Counted from the first letter of the stretch, positions 24,749 through 34,560 are shown. The stretch is DNA of 64,000 nucleotides from Paraburkholderia sp. UYCP14C (GCF_004197395.1 NZ_SELS01000002.1:270649-334648), one strand, 5' to 3'. Numbers and translations are program-made. Notes: generated by a model not told the origin, from the sequence alone.

Positions 24749-26176
24749 TCAATCAATCGCCCTACCCGCGGTCTCGCGCATAAACGGCAACGGCAGCAAC
24801 GACACAACACTACAGCCGATCAGATACCAAGCCGGCGCAAGATTACTACCCGAAATCTGAATCAACCACGTCGCGAAAAACTGCGCGAACCCACCAAAAA
24901 TCGACACCCCAAGGCAATACACGATCGACATACCCGTCGCCCGAATCGCGCGCGGAAACAACTCGGGCAGCATCACGATATTGGGCACCGCGGTGAACGT
25001 GACGAGCAGCGCGAGGCCCGCGACCACCGCGAGCAGCACCGGAACCGTCGGCGACGCGTTGATCGTCATGAACGCCGGGTAGACGGCAAAAATCAGCAGC
25101 ACGCGCGACACCCACAGCACACGCTTGCGGCCGATCCGATCGGACAGCGCGCCCGCGAACGGCGAGCAGATCACCGTGACCACCGCGCCGGTCCACGCGG
25201 CCCACAGCGCGGTCCCCATCGGCAGATGCAGAATGCGGATCGCGTACGTGGACAGATAGAACAGCACGATGTAGTTCGCCGCGGTGCCGCCGATCGTCGT
25301 CAGCACACCGGTCGTGATCGAGCGCGCGTGATCGCGGAACAGGTCGCGCACCGGCAGCGACGGAGCGTGCGCAGCGTGCTGCACAACGGCCTTTGAAGCA
25401 GCCTGCCCAACAGCGCCGCCAGCCGCTGCCGCGCCATCTTCAACACCCGGCAGCGTCTCGTCGAGATGCCGCCGGATATAGATGCCGATCGGCCCCATCG
25501 CCATGCCGATCACGAACGGCACGCGCCAGCCCCAGCTTTCGAGCGCGGCCGGCGACAGCGTCGCGGCCAGCGCTACGCCAAGAAGCGACCCCACCACCGT
25601 GTTCATCCCCTGGCTCACGAACTGCCAGCTGCCGTAGAAACCGCGCGTGCGATCGCTGCCGTATTCGAGCAGCAGCGCCGTCGATGCGCCCACCTCGCCG
25701 CCCAACGCGAAACCCTGGATCAACCGCGCGAGAATCACCAGCAGCGGCGCCGCGACGCCGATCGCCGCATAAGTTGGTGCGAACGCGATGATCGCGGAGC
25801 CGAGCGTCATCAGCCACAGCGTCAGGCTCATCGCGGCCTTGCGTCCCGCGCGGTCCGCGTAGCCGCCCAGCACGACGCCGCCCACCGGCCGCATGATGAA
25901 GCCGACTCCGAACGTGCCGACCGCGAGCATCAGTTGCACGAGCTGACCTTCGACCGGGAAATACAGCTTGCCGATGATCGTCGCGAAGAAGCTGTAGATC
26001 GTGAAGTCGAAAAACTCGAGGCCGTTGCCGAGCGTGATCGCGGCGATCGCCTTCGCGTGACCGAGGCGCTTTTGAGGCTGATCGGCGAGGCGTTGCGCAT
26101 CGAGCGCTTCGAGCGCTTCGATCCCATTGGCGCTTGCGGGACGCGGTGTGGCGGAATAGTCCATCTGTGTCTCCAT
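24749..26176 (-). CDS. MHS-family MFS transporter (metabolite:H+ symporter)
   Basis: The 475-residue protein has 12 predicted segments and the MHS hallmarks: ITLGNGLEFFDFTIYSFFATIIGKLYF in segment 1, RPVGGVVLGGYADRAGRKAAM in loop 2-3, GFALGGEVGASTALLLEYG, and RIGRKRVLWVSR in the second-half loop. Relatives carry citrate, proline, alpha-ketoglutarate, shikimate or aromatic acids; the substrate cannot be fixed here. It starts 48 bases after the M20 hydrolase stop in the same direction, so the pair is likely an uptake-plus-hydrolysis operon, with the imported compound possibly an N-acyl amino acid. A terminator follows at 24.7 kb. Confidence 0.88.
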   Translation of the reverse strand: METQMDYSATPRPASANGIEALEALDAQRLADQPQKRLGHAKAIAAITLGNGLEFFDFTIYSFFATIIGKLYFPVEGQLVQLMLAVGTFGVGFIMRPVGGVVLGGYADRAGRKAAMSLTLWLMTLGSAIIAFAPTYAAIGVAAPLLVILARLIQGFALGGEVGASTALLLEYGSDRTRGFYGSWQFVSQGMNTVVGSLLGVALAATLSPAALESWGWRVPFVIGMAMGPIGIYIRRHLDETLPGVEDGAAAAGGAVGQAASKAVVQHAAHAPSLPVRDLFRDHARSITTGVLTTIGGTAANYIVLFYLSTYAIRILHLPMGTALWAAWTGAVVTVICSPFAGALSDRIGRKRVLWVSRVLLIFAVYPAFMTINASPTVPVLLAVVAGLALLVTFTAVPNIVMLPELFPRAIRATGMSIVYCLGVSIFGGFAQFFATWLIQISGSNLAPAWYLIGCSVVSLLPLPFMRETAGRAID

Positions 26177-26224
26177 CGTAATTGTGTTGCTGCTACGACG
26201 GCACGCGAGCGCGCCGCCGCCGCG

Positions 26225-27397
26225 TCAAACGAGGAACGTCTGCGCGAGCTTGACCCAGTAGGCCGCGCCGGTCGCGAGGCAAGCGTCGTTGAAGTCGTAG
26301 CCGGGGTTGTGCACCATGCAGCCGCCCTCGCCGTCGCCATTGCCGATGATCAGATAGCTGCCCGGGCAGCGCTCGAGCAGGAACGCGAAATCTTCACTGC
26401 CGGTCAGCGGCTGCATGTCGCGAATCAGTCCGTCTTCACCGAGCCAGTCCACCGCGACCTGCCGTGCGAGCGCGGTCATGGCGGCATCGTTGACGAGCAC
26501 CGGGTAGCGGCGCTGATAGTCGACCTCGGCACGCGCGCCGAACACGGCGGCCTGGCCGGTCGCGACCTCGGTGATGCGCTGCTGCAGATGGTCGCGCACC
26601 TCGGGCCGCAGCGCGCGCACCGACAGGCGCATCTCGGCGGTTTCGGGAATCACGTTCGGCGCTTCGCCCGCGTGAATTGCGCCGACCGTGATGATCGACA
26701 TATCGAGCGGCGCGATGTTGCGCGACACGATCGACTGCAGCGCGAGCACGATCTGCGCGCACACGACGACCGGATCGACCGCTTTGTGCGGCACCGCGCC
26801 ATGACCGCCGCGGCCGATCACCTTGATGATCACCGTATCCGACGACGCCATGAACGATCCCGGCATGAAGCCCAGCTTGCCGGTCGGAAAGCCCGGCATG
26901 TTGTGCATCGCGAACACGGCGTCGCAGGGAAACTGCTCGAACAGGCCGTCGTCGAGCATTTTCTTCGCGCCGGCGAGCCCTTCCTCGGCCGGCTGGAAGA
27001 TCAGATTCAGCGTGCCGTCGAAGCTTTTGTCGCGCGCCAGATGCTTGGCGGCGGCGAGCAGCATCGCCGTGTGGCCGTCGTGACCGCATGCGTGCATCTT
27101 GCCGGGTAGCTTGCTCGCGTAAGGCAGCCCGGTGGTTTCGTGGATCGGCAGCGCGTCCATGTCGGCGCGCAGACCGAGCCGGCGCGCACCGTTGCCGAGC
27201 TTCAGTTGCCCGACCACGCCGGTCTGGCCCAGGCCGCGATGCACGGTATAGCCCCACTCCTCCAGCCGTTCGGCGACCAGATTGCCCGTTGCGAACTCCT
27301 CGTAGGCCAGCTCCGGGTGGGCGTGGATGCTGTGTCGCAGCGCGATCATTTCCTGTTCGACTTCGGCGATGCCCGCCGGAATGACCATCGTGTTCAT
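26225..27397 (-). CDS. M20-family metallopeptidase / N-acyl-amino acid amidohydrolase
   Basis: The 390-residue enzyme belongs to the M20D aminoacylase/hippurate hydrolase group. It contains LRHSIHAHPELAYEEFAT, LRADMDALPIHETTGLPY, GKMHACGHDGHTAMLL with metal-binding His/Cys/His, the catalytic FQPAEEGLAGAKKM with Glu-Glu, and the dimerisation domain GRGGHGAVPHKAVDPV. TGSEDFAFLLE comes near the end. It would cleave N-acyl or N-benzoyl amino acids. It is divergent from the LysR gene at 27516 and upstream of an MHS permease, forming a LysR-hydrolase-transporter catabolic module. Confidence 0.92.
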   Translation of the reverse strand: MNTMVIPAGIAEVEQEMIALRHSIHAHPELAYEEFATGNLVAERLEEWGYTVHRGLGQTGVVGQLKLGNGARRLGLRADMDALPIHETTGLPYASKLPGKMHACGHDGHTAMLLAAAKHLARDKSFDGTLNLIFQPAEEGLAGAKKMLDDGLFEQFPCDAVFAMHNMPGFPTGKLGFMPGSFMASSDTVIIKVIGRGGHGAVPHKAVDPVVVCAQIVLALQSIVSRNIAPLDMSIITVGAIHAGEAPNVIPETAEMRLSVRALRPEVRDHLQQRITEVATGQAAVFGARAEVDYQRRYPVLVNDAAMTALARQVAVDWLGEDGLIRDMQPLTGSEDFAFLLERCPGSYLIIGNGDGEGGCMVHNPGYDFNDACLATGAAYWVKLAQTFLV

Positions 27398-27515
27398 GCC
27401 GTCTCTCTCTCCATGTCAGCGTGAATCGAGCATAGTCGCGCCGATATTCGAGCGGCAGGCGTTAGAATCGTCGTGGTGGCAACCCGTGGTTGCCTCTTGC
27501 ATGCGGCTTATCAAG

Positions 27516-28466
27516 ATGAAACTGCATCAGCTCAATACCTTGGCGGCGATCGCGGATACCGGAAGTATCCGGGCCGCCGCCCGCTCGCTCGGACTCTCGC
27601 CGGCCGCCGTGACCAAGGCGATGCGCGAGCTCGAAGCCGATCTGCACGCGCCGCTGATCGTGCGCAGCGCGAGCGGCGTCGCGTTCACCGAATTCGGTCG
27701 CGCACTCGTCGTGCATGCGCGGCTCGTGCTCGGCCAGTTGCAGCGCGCCCAGGCTGAGATCGAGGCGTTGCGCGGCGCCGCGGCCGGCAAGCTGTCGATC
27801 GGCGTCACGCCATGGATCGCGCTGACCTTTCTGCCGCCCGCCGTGCAGCGCTTTCGCGAGCGGATGCCGGAGGTGCAGTTGGAATTCTTCGAAGGCCTGC
27901 TCGCGGTCGTGCAGCCGCGTCTGCGCGACGGCAGCCTCGATTTTTCGATCGGCCGGCCGCCGCCCGCGTCGCCGCAGTCGGAGTTTCAGAACGCGCCGCT
28001 CTTTTCGACGCATGCGGCGGTGGTCGCGCGGCGCGACCATCCGAAGGCCGGTTGCCGCACGCTGCTCGACCTTCAGGACGAGGAATGGATCCTGAACTGG
28101 GACCCGGCGAGCCGCGAATCGATGTCGAACAATCTGTTCGTCAAGCGCGGCATGCGAGTGCCGCACACGATCGTGCTCGCGCATTCGCTCGCGATCGTAT
28201 TGGGCCTGCTCGCGCACACGGACATGGTCAGCATCTTTCCGTGGCCGCTCGTCGAGGTGATACGCGCGAAAGAAAACCTGTGGGCGCTGCCGCTGCGCGA
28301 AACGCTGGACGAAACCATCATCAGCATCACGTCGCGGCGCGGCGCGCCCACCAGCCCGGCGGCCGCCTGCTTTCTCGACTGCCTGCGCGAGACGATCGAC
28401 GCAGGCGCGCGCTCGCAGGACCCCGAGCAGCGCCGGCTGTTTCATTCGATCGAACTGTTGCTGTAG
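27516..28466 (+). CDS. LysR-family regulator of the divergent hydrolase/transporter genes
   Basis: The 316-residue protein has an N-terminal LysR helix-turn-helix (KLHQLNTLAAIADTGSIRAAARSLGLSPAAVTKAMRELEADL). A ligand-binding core follows with GVTPWIALTFLPPAVQRFRERMPEVQLEFFEGLL and LLDLQDEEWILNWDP. The frame is open from 27327, but LysR proteins of this kind begin MKLHQL, and ATG 27516 gives exactly that; ATG 27501 (MRLIK) is an alternative. It is divergently transcribed from the M20 hydrolase, its most likely target. Confidence 0.9.
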   Translation: MKLHQLNTLAAIADTGSIRAAARSLGLSPAAVTKAMRELEADLHAPLIVRSASGVAFTEFGRALVVHARLVLGQLQRAQAEIEALRGAAAGKLSIGVTPWIALTFLPPAVQRFRERMPEVQLEFFEGLLAVVQPRLRDGSLDFSIGRPPPASPQSEFQNAPLFSTHAAVVARRDHPKAGCRTLLDLQDEEWILNWDPASRESMSNNLFVKRGMRVPHTIVLAHSLAIVLGLLAHTDMVSIFPWPLVEVIRAKENLWALPLRETLDETIISITSRRGAPTSPAAACFLDCLRETIDAGARSQDPEQRRLFHSIELLL

Positions 28467-28507
28467 CGGTTGGCGTGCGCGTTCATGCATACGGCGCCGA
28501 CACGCAG

Positions 28508-29401
28508 TCAATCGAGAAACTCCCCCGCCCGCTTTCTGAGCATCGCGCTGAAATCGTCGAGCCAGCCGATCGACAGCCGCCAGCTCTGCCAGTACAGATC
28601 GACGTCGATATGCTTGCCCGGCGCGACCTCGACCAGCTCGCCGCGCGCCAGATGCCCGGCGATCATCCGCTCCGGGCACATGCCCCAGCCGAGGCTCATC
28701 ACGCACGCGCGCAAGAAGCCGGCGACGTGCGGAATCCAGTGCAGCGGCGGATCGAGTTCCGCGCGCGTGATGCGCCGCATGAAGCGCTTTTGCAGCTGAT
28801 CCTTCGGATTGAAGTCGACGCACGGCGTGCGCCGCAGGCTGTCGCGCGTGACGCCATCGGCGAAATAGCGCGCGTAAAACGCCGGCGAGCACACTGCGAG
28901 GTAGCGCATGCGGCCAAGGCGCGTCGAGCGGCAGCCCTGCACCGGTTCCGCCTGGGTCGTGATCGCGCCCTGCACGCTGCCGTCGCGAATGCGCTGCGCG
29001 GTGTAGTCCTGATCGTCGATCACGAGGTCGAGCAGCATCTCGCGTTCGACGCAGAACGGCGCGACCGCGTCGATGAACCAGGTGCCGACGCTGTCGTCGT
29101 TGACGGCGACGCGCAGCGCCGGCCATTGCTCGACCAGCGCGCCGGGAAGTGCCGGCAGGCGGCCGTTCAGCTCCGCTTCGAGCAATTGCACCCGCTCGGT
29201 ATGGCGGCACAGCAGCGCGCCCGAGGTGGTCGCGACGCACGGCTGACCGCGTTTCACGAGCACGCTGCCGACGCGCTCCTCGAGCAGCTTGACCCGCTGC
29301 GACACCGCGGACGGCGTGATATTGAGCTCGCTCGCGGCACGGTCGAACGAGCCGTGGCGGACCACGGCGGCCAGCGCGTCGAGCAAGGCGTAGTCGAGCA
29401 T
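28508..29401 (-). CDS. argP: LysR-family regulator ArgP (IciA)
   Basis: The 297-residue protein matches ArgP/LysG closely: MLDYALLDALAAVVRHGSFDRAASELNITPSAVSQRVKLLEERVG at the N-terminus, LRVAVNDDSVGTWFIDAV, and VQGCRSTRLGRMRYLAVCSPAFYARYF. ArgP senses lysine and arginine and controls basic amino acid export. It is divergent from a LysE/ArgO-type exporter at 29519, and the 117-base gap carries an inverted repeat adjacent to its start. This is the standard argP-argO pairing seen across proteobacteria. Confidence 0.94.
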   Translation of the reverse strand: MLDYALLDALAAVVRHGSFDRAASELNITPSAVSQRVKLLEERVGSVLVKRGQPCVATTSGALLCRHTERVQLLEAELNGRLPALPGALVEQWPALRVAVNDDSVGTWFIDAVAPFCVEREMLLDLVIDDQDYTAQRIRDGSVQGAITTQAEPVQGCRSTRLGRMRYLAVCSPAFYARYFADGVTRDSLRRTPCVDFNPKDQLQKRFMRRITRAELDPPLHWIPHVAGFLRACVMSLGWGMCPERMIAGHLARGELVEVAPGKHIDVDLYWQSWRLSIGWLDDFSAMLRKRAGEFLD

Positions 29402-29409
29402 TAGCGTTC

Positions 29410-29425
29410 CTTAATCGGCATTAAG
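29410..29425. promoter_or_regulatory. Inverted repeat in the argP-argO intergenic region
   Basis: CTTAAT-CGGC-ATTAAG is a perfect 6-bp dyad with LysR-type T-N11-A geometry, nine bases upstream of argP. It is probably the autoregulatory ArgP site and may also control the exporter. Confidence 0.6.
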
Positions 29426-29518
29426 TAAATTAGCTTCTCTTATGAGATGCCAACACGCAGACTAGCGCTGTTGGATTTTCCCGTCTATCCCCGCTGCTTC
29501 CCTTTTTCCGGACCCTTT

Positions 29519-30148
29519 ATGAACTGGTTGTCTTTTTCCCACGGCGCGGCGCTGTGCGCGTCGCTGATCGTGACGATCGGCGCGCAGAACGCGTTCGTGC
29601 TGCGGCAAGGCATCATGCGCTCGCACGTCGGCAAGATCGTGCTGTTGTGCACGCTGTCGGATTTCATCCTGATCGGCGCGGGCGTCGGCGGCGCCGCGGT
29701 GCTGATGGAACGCTTCCCGAACTTCGTGCACGCGATGCTCTATGTCGGTCTCGCGTATCTCGCCTGGTTCGGCATCAGCGCGCTGCGCCGCGCGGTGCGG
29801 CCCGGACACGCGGTGCTCGATGCGTCGAGCGGCGCGCCCGCCGATCAGGCACCGCCCACGCAACGCGCGCTGCCGATCGTTCTGATGACGCTCGCGTTCA
29901 CGTGGCTCAATCCGCACGTCTATCTGGACACGTTCCTGCTGATCGGCACGGCTGGGGCACGCGAGCCTGAAGGCGCGCGCGTCGCCTTCGCACTCGGCGC
30001 GATGGCGGTCAGTACGGTGTGGTTCGTCGGACTCGGTTATGGCGCGCGCATGCTTGCGCCGCTGTTTCGCCGCGCAAGCGCATGGCGTGTGCTCGATGGT
30101 GCGATCGGCAGCATGGTGTTGCTGCTGGCGGTCACGCAGTTGCGTTGA
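29519..30148 (+). CDS. argO: LysE/ArgO-family amino acid exporter
   Basis: The 209-residue protein has six membrane segments and the LysE signature GAQNAFVLRQGIMRSHVGKIVLLCTLSDFILIGAGVGG near its start. YVGLAYLAWFGISALRRA and TLAFTWLNPHVYLDTFLLIG follow; the NPHVYLDT motif is diagnostic. It exports lysine and arginine when these accumulate. The frame is open from 29447, but the ATG at 29519 starts at MNWLSFSHGAALCAS, as in homologues. It is divergent from argP, its expected activator. Confidence 0.93.
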   Translation: MNWLSFSHGAALCASLIVTIGAQNAFVLRQGIMRSHVGKIVLLCTLSDFILIGAGVGGAAVLMERFPNFVHAMLYVGLAYLAWFGISALRRAVRPGHAVLDASSGAPADQAPPTQRALPIVLMTLAFTWLNPHVYLDTFLLIGTAGAREPEGARVAFALGAMAVSTVWFVGLGYGARMLAPLFRRASAWRVLDGAIGSMVLLLAVTQLR

Positions 30149-30164
30149 GTCTGCAACCCAGCGC

Positions 30165-30410
30165 TCATTTCACTTCAGATTCATGCGGCGCAGCGCGCGC
30201 CGCTTGCGCATCGGCTGCGTCGCGCGGCACCAGATTCATCAGCCGCGCGAGCACCGGCCACTTCAGCAGCGACTGCTGGTAAGCCTCCTGCGCCTGAGCA
30301 TCGAAATAGCGGCGCGGCTCGACCTCCGGCAGACGCAGCGCAAGGCCGCTGATGTCGTCGACGGGCCAGCCCCGCGCGGCGTTTTTCGACGGGTTCCGAG
30401 CGCTCGTCAT
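30165..30410 (-). CDS. bcsR: BcsR-like cellulose biosynthesis protein
   Basis: The 81-residue protein carries the BcsR/YhjR pattern: DDISGLALRLPEVEPRRYFD followed by QSLLKWPVLARLMNLVP, where the LP...Y.D and KWP.L.L elements match the short enterobacterial BcsR. BcsR binds BcsQ and supports BcsA/BcsB assembly. It starts with an ATGA overlap on the bcsG stop. Here it is the last gene of the bcs operon, whereas in E. coli it precedes bcsQ. The family assignment rests on a short motif and is therefore only moderately secure. Confidence 0.75.
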   Translation of the reverse strand: MTSARNPSKNAARGWPVDDISGLALRLPEVEPRRYFDAQAQEAYQQSLLKWPVLARLMNLVPRDAADAQAARAAPHESEVK

Positions 30411-31981
30411 TTGCCGTCCACCCACACGCCGTCCGGCGTCTTCACCACATAGCCGGACGCGGTCTTCATCGTCACGGTCCCCTCGTTTTCGCCAACCATC
30501 TGCGTTTGCGGCAGGTTCGTCGCGTACTGCGACAGGCTCACACCCGGCTTGAACGGACTGTTCGACACGAGATTCGACAGCAGCTGCGCGAGCGCGAGGA
30601 AGCTCGACGGATTGTCGATCACCGTGGTCGCCCCATGACTGCCCTGGAAGCCGACGACGCGCACGCCGACCGGACCATGCACGATGCGCGGCGTCGGAAT
30701 CTCGCGCAGGCCCGCGATCTGGTTCGTGTCGCCGCGCAGCGCCGCGCCGTGCTCGGGCACGAACACGATCACCGCGCGCCGCCCCGACGACGCGATCAGA
30801 TCGGCAAAGCGGTCGAAGTCGCTCATCAGCTTGTTCACGCGCAGCGGATACGAATCGATACTCGACAGGTTGTTGTTCGGCAGCCGGTTGCCGTCGTGCA
30901 GGCTGATCGTGTTGTAGTACAGCGCGACCGGTCCCGCGATGCTCGCGCGCTGCGCATACCACGCCGCGAGCGTCTCGTAGTCGTCGCGGATCGGCGAGCC
31001 GTCGAATGCATGCATCGCGACCGGCACGCTCGTGTTCGGAATCAGCGGTACGTTCGGCATGCCGGCGTTGTCGCGGATCAGTTCCAGGAAGTTGTCGAAG
31101 TGGCCGTCGTGGTTCAGCATCGTCTGCGGCGTGTAGCCGGCCTGCGCGAGATCGGCGAGCAGATAGCACTGCTGCGGCGCGTTCTTGTACAGGTCCGCGT
31201 GCGCCTGCTGCCCGCAGCTCGCGCGCAGCACGCGAATCGCGGCCGGCCCGCTATAGCTCGCCGCGGTGCTGAAGTTCGTGAACAGATAGTCGAAGTGCGA
31301 CAGCAGCGGATGGTTGCGCGCCTTCGCGACATCGAGATCGTCCCACGACAGCGAACAGATATGCAGCACGATCACGTCGAATTGCGTGTTCGGGTCCGCG
31401 GCGAGATGGCCGAAGCTGACCTGCCGTTGCGACTCCTGGGTGCGGAACGCGGCGAGCGTCGCATTGTGGTCGAGCGGCTGCGCGGCGAGCGGGTTGTTCG
31501 TTCCATTCGCGCCGGGATTCGTTGCCCCGTTCGCCGCTGCACCGCGCAGTTGCGCGAGTACCACCCCGCCTTCGTGCCACAGCGGAATCGCGACCAACGC
31601 GATCAGCACGAAGGTCGCGACGCGCACCCAGCGATTCACGATCAGATAGCCGACCAGCGCGCCGAGCGCCGCGAGCAGCAGCATCGGCGGCAGGAAGCGC
31701 TGCGCCAGTTCGAGCCAGTAGCCGAAGCTGAAGGTGGTCAGATTGCCGAACTCCTCGGTCAGACGCGAGAACGGCGGCACGTTCGCCTCGTGGTACATCA
31801 GCGGCACGCCGAGCGCGAGGCCGACCAGGTTGCGCACGATGCGCAGCGCGCGCCGGCGCAGCGTCGAGCTCGCGACGAGCGCGAGCGCCAGGCCGAGATT
31901 CGCGAGCCACAGCGGCTGCAGATGGCCGCCCGCGAACAGGTACAGCTTCAGAATGAAATACAGGTTCCACAGAGTCATCAA
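30407..31981 (-). CDS. bcsG: Cellulose phosphoethanolamine transferase BcsG
   Basis: The 524-residue inner-membrane protein has about five N-terminal membrane segments (MTLWNLYFILKLYLFAGG onward) and a periplasmic alkaline-phosphatase-fold domain. The nucleophile region YSGPAAIRVLRASCGQ matches the family serine. QFDVIVLHICSLSWDD and FVPEHGAALRGDTNQIAGLREIP supply the zinc ligands. BcsG transfers phosphoethanolamine from phosphatidylethanolamine onto nascent cellulose. Its presence with bcsE and bcsF predicts that this strain makes pEtN-cellulose. It follows bcsA after 47 bases and overlaps bcsR. Confidence 0.95.
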   Translation of the reverse strand: MMTLWNLYFILKLYLFAGGHLQPLWLANLGLALALVASSTLRRRALRIVRNLVGLALGVPLMYHEANVPPFSRLTEEFGNLTTFSFGYWLELAQRFLPPMLLLAALGALVGYLIVNRWVRVATFVLIALVAIPLWHEGGVVLAQLRGAAANGATNPGANGTNNPLAAQPLDHNATLAAFRTQESQRQVSFGHLAADPNTQFDVIVLHICSLSWDDLDVAKARNHPLLSHFDYLFTNFSTAASYSGPAAIRVLRASCGQQAHADLYKNAPQQCYLLADLAQAGYTPQTMLNHDGHFDNFLELIRDNAGMPNVPLIPNTSVPVAMHAFDGSPIRDDYETLAAWYAQRASIAGPVALYYNTISLHDGNRLPNNNLSSIDSYPLRVNKLMSDFDRFADLIASSGRRAVIVFVPEHGAALRGDTNQIAGLREIPTPRIVHGPVGVRVVGFQGSHGATTVIDNPSSFLALAQLLSNLVSNSPFKPGVSLSQYATNLPQTQMVGENEGTVTMKTASGYVVKTPDGVWVDGK

Positions 31982-32028
31982 CGGGTTCTCTCATTGGCCT
32001 GCGCGCGACACGACTCGCGCAGGCGCCA

Positions 32029-34560
32029 TCAATAGCGGGTCCGGTCGAGCGCGAGCAGCGTCTGGCAGGCACGCGCGAGCCCGCCCCACAGCCGCGAATA
32101 GCCTTCGACACCCATCGCGAGCACTTCCTTCAAGCCGCGCAGCGGCGCGTCCTCGGTCGTTTGCTCATCCCAGTCGAGCCACGCGTCGGCGCGGCCGAAC
32201 GTGCATTGCACCAGCTGCCGCTCCTGTTCGAGCGTGAGGCCGTCGAAGCGCACGCCGAGGTGCCGGCCGGCGCAGCGGCTCACGTACACCGGAAAATGGA
32301 ACTGGCGATCGCCGCGGCTCAGGCACACGCCGAGGCTGTCGCCGGGCGCGAGGTTCAATCCCGGTTCGACGTCGAGACCGAGGCCGCCGGTCGAATAGTC
32401 GCTGGTCGTGCACGCGAGCGTCGTGCCGTCCGCGAGCAGCAGCGTCGCCGCCGCACGCATCGCGATCCGATGCGTGACGCGCACCTGCTTCGCTTCGCGC
32501 GCGACGCTCGCGGCCGCGCCGAGCATCACGAGGTTGTAGAGCGTCCAGAACACGTTCATCAGGATCGTCGGCGTCTCGCCGCCCTGCCCGAACGTCAGCC
32601 GGTATACGCCGGCGGCGAGCGCGCCGGTGTTCAGCGCAAGCAGCACCAGATACGGTTTCGAGGTCGACCAGTCGAAGTAGCCCTCGCTGATGCGCCCGCC
32701 CTTGTCGGTCACATTGAACTTGCCGTGCTTCGGGCTGAAGAACGCGACCGTGGTCGGCAGCGCGATGTACCACGCGAGCACCGACTCGTAGACTTCGGCC
32801 CAGAACGAGTGACGGTACTTGCCCTGCATCCGCGAGTTCGCAATATTCGCGAGCACGATGTACGGCAGCACGAACCCGGCGATCGTCGTCGCCGATGCGT
32901 TGATGAAGTACATCTGGAAGAACAGGTACGCCATCGGCATCGTCAGGAACACGAGCCGCGGTACGCCGTAGAAGAAATGCAGCATCGCGTTGCCGTAGCA
33001 CAGCCGCTGAAAAAAGCTCAGCCCGCGGCCGACGAACGGATTGTCGATGCGGAAAATCTGCGCCATGCCGCGCGCCCAGCGCGTGCGCTGCCGGATATGG
33101 CTCGCGAGGCTTTCGGTCGCGAGACCGGCGGCCTGCACGGTCGGCAGATAAGCGGTCGTGTAGCCGCGCCGGTGCAGCTTCAGCGCGGTGTGCGCGTCTT
33201 CGGTCACGGTCTCCACCGCGATGCCGCCCACCTGTTCGAGCGCCGAGCGTTTGAGGATCGCGCACGAGCCGCAGAAGAACGACGCGTTCCACAGATCGTT
33301 GCCCGACTGCACGAGCCCGTAAAACAGATTGCCCTCGTTCGGCACGCGGCGGAACGTGCCGAGATTGCGCTCGAACGGATCCGGCGAGAAGAAGTGATGC
33401 GGCGTCTGCACCATCGCGCAGCGCGCGTCGCGCAGGAACGTGCCCATCGTGGTTTGCAGGAACGAGCGCGTCGGCACGTGATCGCAATCGAAGATCGCGA
33501 TGTACTCGCCTTGCGTGCTGGCGAGCGCGCTATTGATGTTGCCGGCTTTCGCATGACGGTTGTCGTCGCGCGTCAGATAGCCGATGCCGCAGGCCTGCGC
33601 GAAGGCTCTGAATTCCTCCCGGCGGCCGTCGTCGAGCAGAAACACGCGCAGCTTGTCGGCGGGCCAGTCGATACCTTGCGCGGCGAACACGGTCGGCCGC
33701 ACGACGGCCAACGGCTCGTTATAAGTCGGGATATAAATGTCGACGCTCGGCCAGCTCGACGTATCGGCGGGCAGACTGGCGACCGCGCGCTTCAGCGGCC
33801 ACGCGGTCTGCACGAAACCGAGCAGCAGAATCACCCACGTATACGCTTCCGCGCCGAACAGCAGATAGCCGAGAATCGCCTCGCCCGGGGTCTGGAACGA
33901 CAGCGTCTGCGTGACGCGCCACCACACGTAGCGCACCATCGCGAGCAGCGCGAGCGTCGTCAGGATCAACACCGGCATGCGGCCCGGAAAGCGTCGCACG
34001 ATCAGCGCGACGACCACGAGGACCGCGAAGAACTCGAACTGACCTTCGGATTGCAGCGGCGACGTGCCGATCACCGCCCACAAACCCGCACCCGCGACCA
34101 CCACCAGCGGCAGCAGCCAGCGAATGTGGCCGACCCGCTGTGTCGCATCTTCGAGCCGCGTGCCCCAGCGCTGCCACGGCAAGCTCGCCAGCAGCGCGTC
34201 GATGCGCTCGCGCCCGCGCCGGCCGAGCAACCAGAGCGGCACGAGCCAACGGTCGATCCAGGCGGCCAGCGCCCGTACCGTCGCCGTCGCGCTTCGCGAC
34301 GACGAACGTGGTGCGCGCACGAACGCGCGCCATAGCCATGCGCGCAGTCGATGCGGTTCGAGCACACCCCATTGCAGCGCGAAATGCAGCACGGCCGCGC
34401 GAATCCAGCGACGTGCGTAGTCGGGCTTGCCCGGCGCGGGCGGCTGGAAGAACAGCCGCACGAACCAGTCGAGCGGCGTGCGCGTCGCGGGCACGCCGAG
34501 GCCGCGTGCGAGCCAGTCGAGCGCACGCTCGCGCAACGGACGGGTTTCGCGCGCGCTCAT
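32029..34560 (-). CDS. bcsA: Cellulose synthase catalytic subunit BcsA (UDP-forming)
   Basis: The 843-residue GT2 processive glycosyltransferase has multiple membrane segments. Catalytic motifs are all present: DDG 310-312, DCD 358-360, TED 453-455 and QRTRW 491-495. A C-terminal PilZ domain has the c-di-GMP motif RVTHR (694-698) and DYSTGG (721-726). It polymerises beta-1,4-glucan from UDP-glucose and feeds it through its own channel. The frame is open into bcsQ, but the ATG at 34560 overlaps the bcsQ stop (ATGA), fixing the start. It sits unusually late in the operon, after bcsQ and before bcsG. Confidence 0.97.
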   Translation of the reverse strand: MSARETRPLRERALDWLARGLGVPATRTPLDWFVRLFFQPPAPGKPDYARRWIRAAVLHFALQWGVLEPHRLRAWLWRAFVRAPRSSSRSATATVRALAAWIDRWLVPLWLLGRRGRERIDALLASLPWQRWGTRLEDATQRVGHIRWLLPLVVVAGAGLWAVIGTSPLQSEGQFEFFAVLVVVALIVRRFPGRMPVLILTTLALLAMVRYVWWRVTQTLSFQTPGEAILGYLLFGAEAYTWVILLLGFVQTAWPLKRAVASLPADTSSWPSVDIYIPTYNEPLAVVRPTVFAAQGIDWPADKLRVFLLDDGRREEFRAFAQACGIGYLTRDDNRHAKAGNINSALASTQGEYIAIFDCDHVPTRSFLQTTMGTFLRDARCAMVQTPHHFFSPDPFERNLGTFRRVPNEGNLFYGLVQSGNDLWNASFFCGSCAILKRSALEQVGGIAVETVTEDAHTALKLHRRGYTTAYLPTVQAAGLATESLASHIRQRTRWARGMAQIFRIDNPFVGRGLSFFQRLCYGNAMLHFFYGVPRLVFLTMPMAYLFFQMYFINASATTIAGFVLPYIVLANIANSRMQGKYRHSFWAEVYESVLAWYIALPTTVAFFSPKHGKFNVTDKGGRISEGYFDWSTSKPYLVLLALNTGALAAGVYRLTFGQGGETPTILMNVFWTLYNLVMLGAAASVAREAKQVRVTHRIAMRAAATLLLADGTTLACTTSDYSTGGLGLDVEPGLNLAPGDSLGVCLSRGDRQFHFPVYVSRCAGRHLGVRFDGLTLEQERQLVQCTFGRADAWLDWDEQTTEDAPLRGLKEVLAMGVEGYSRLWGGLARACQTLLALDRTRY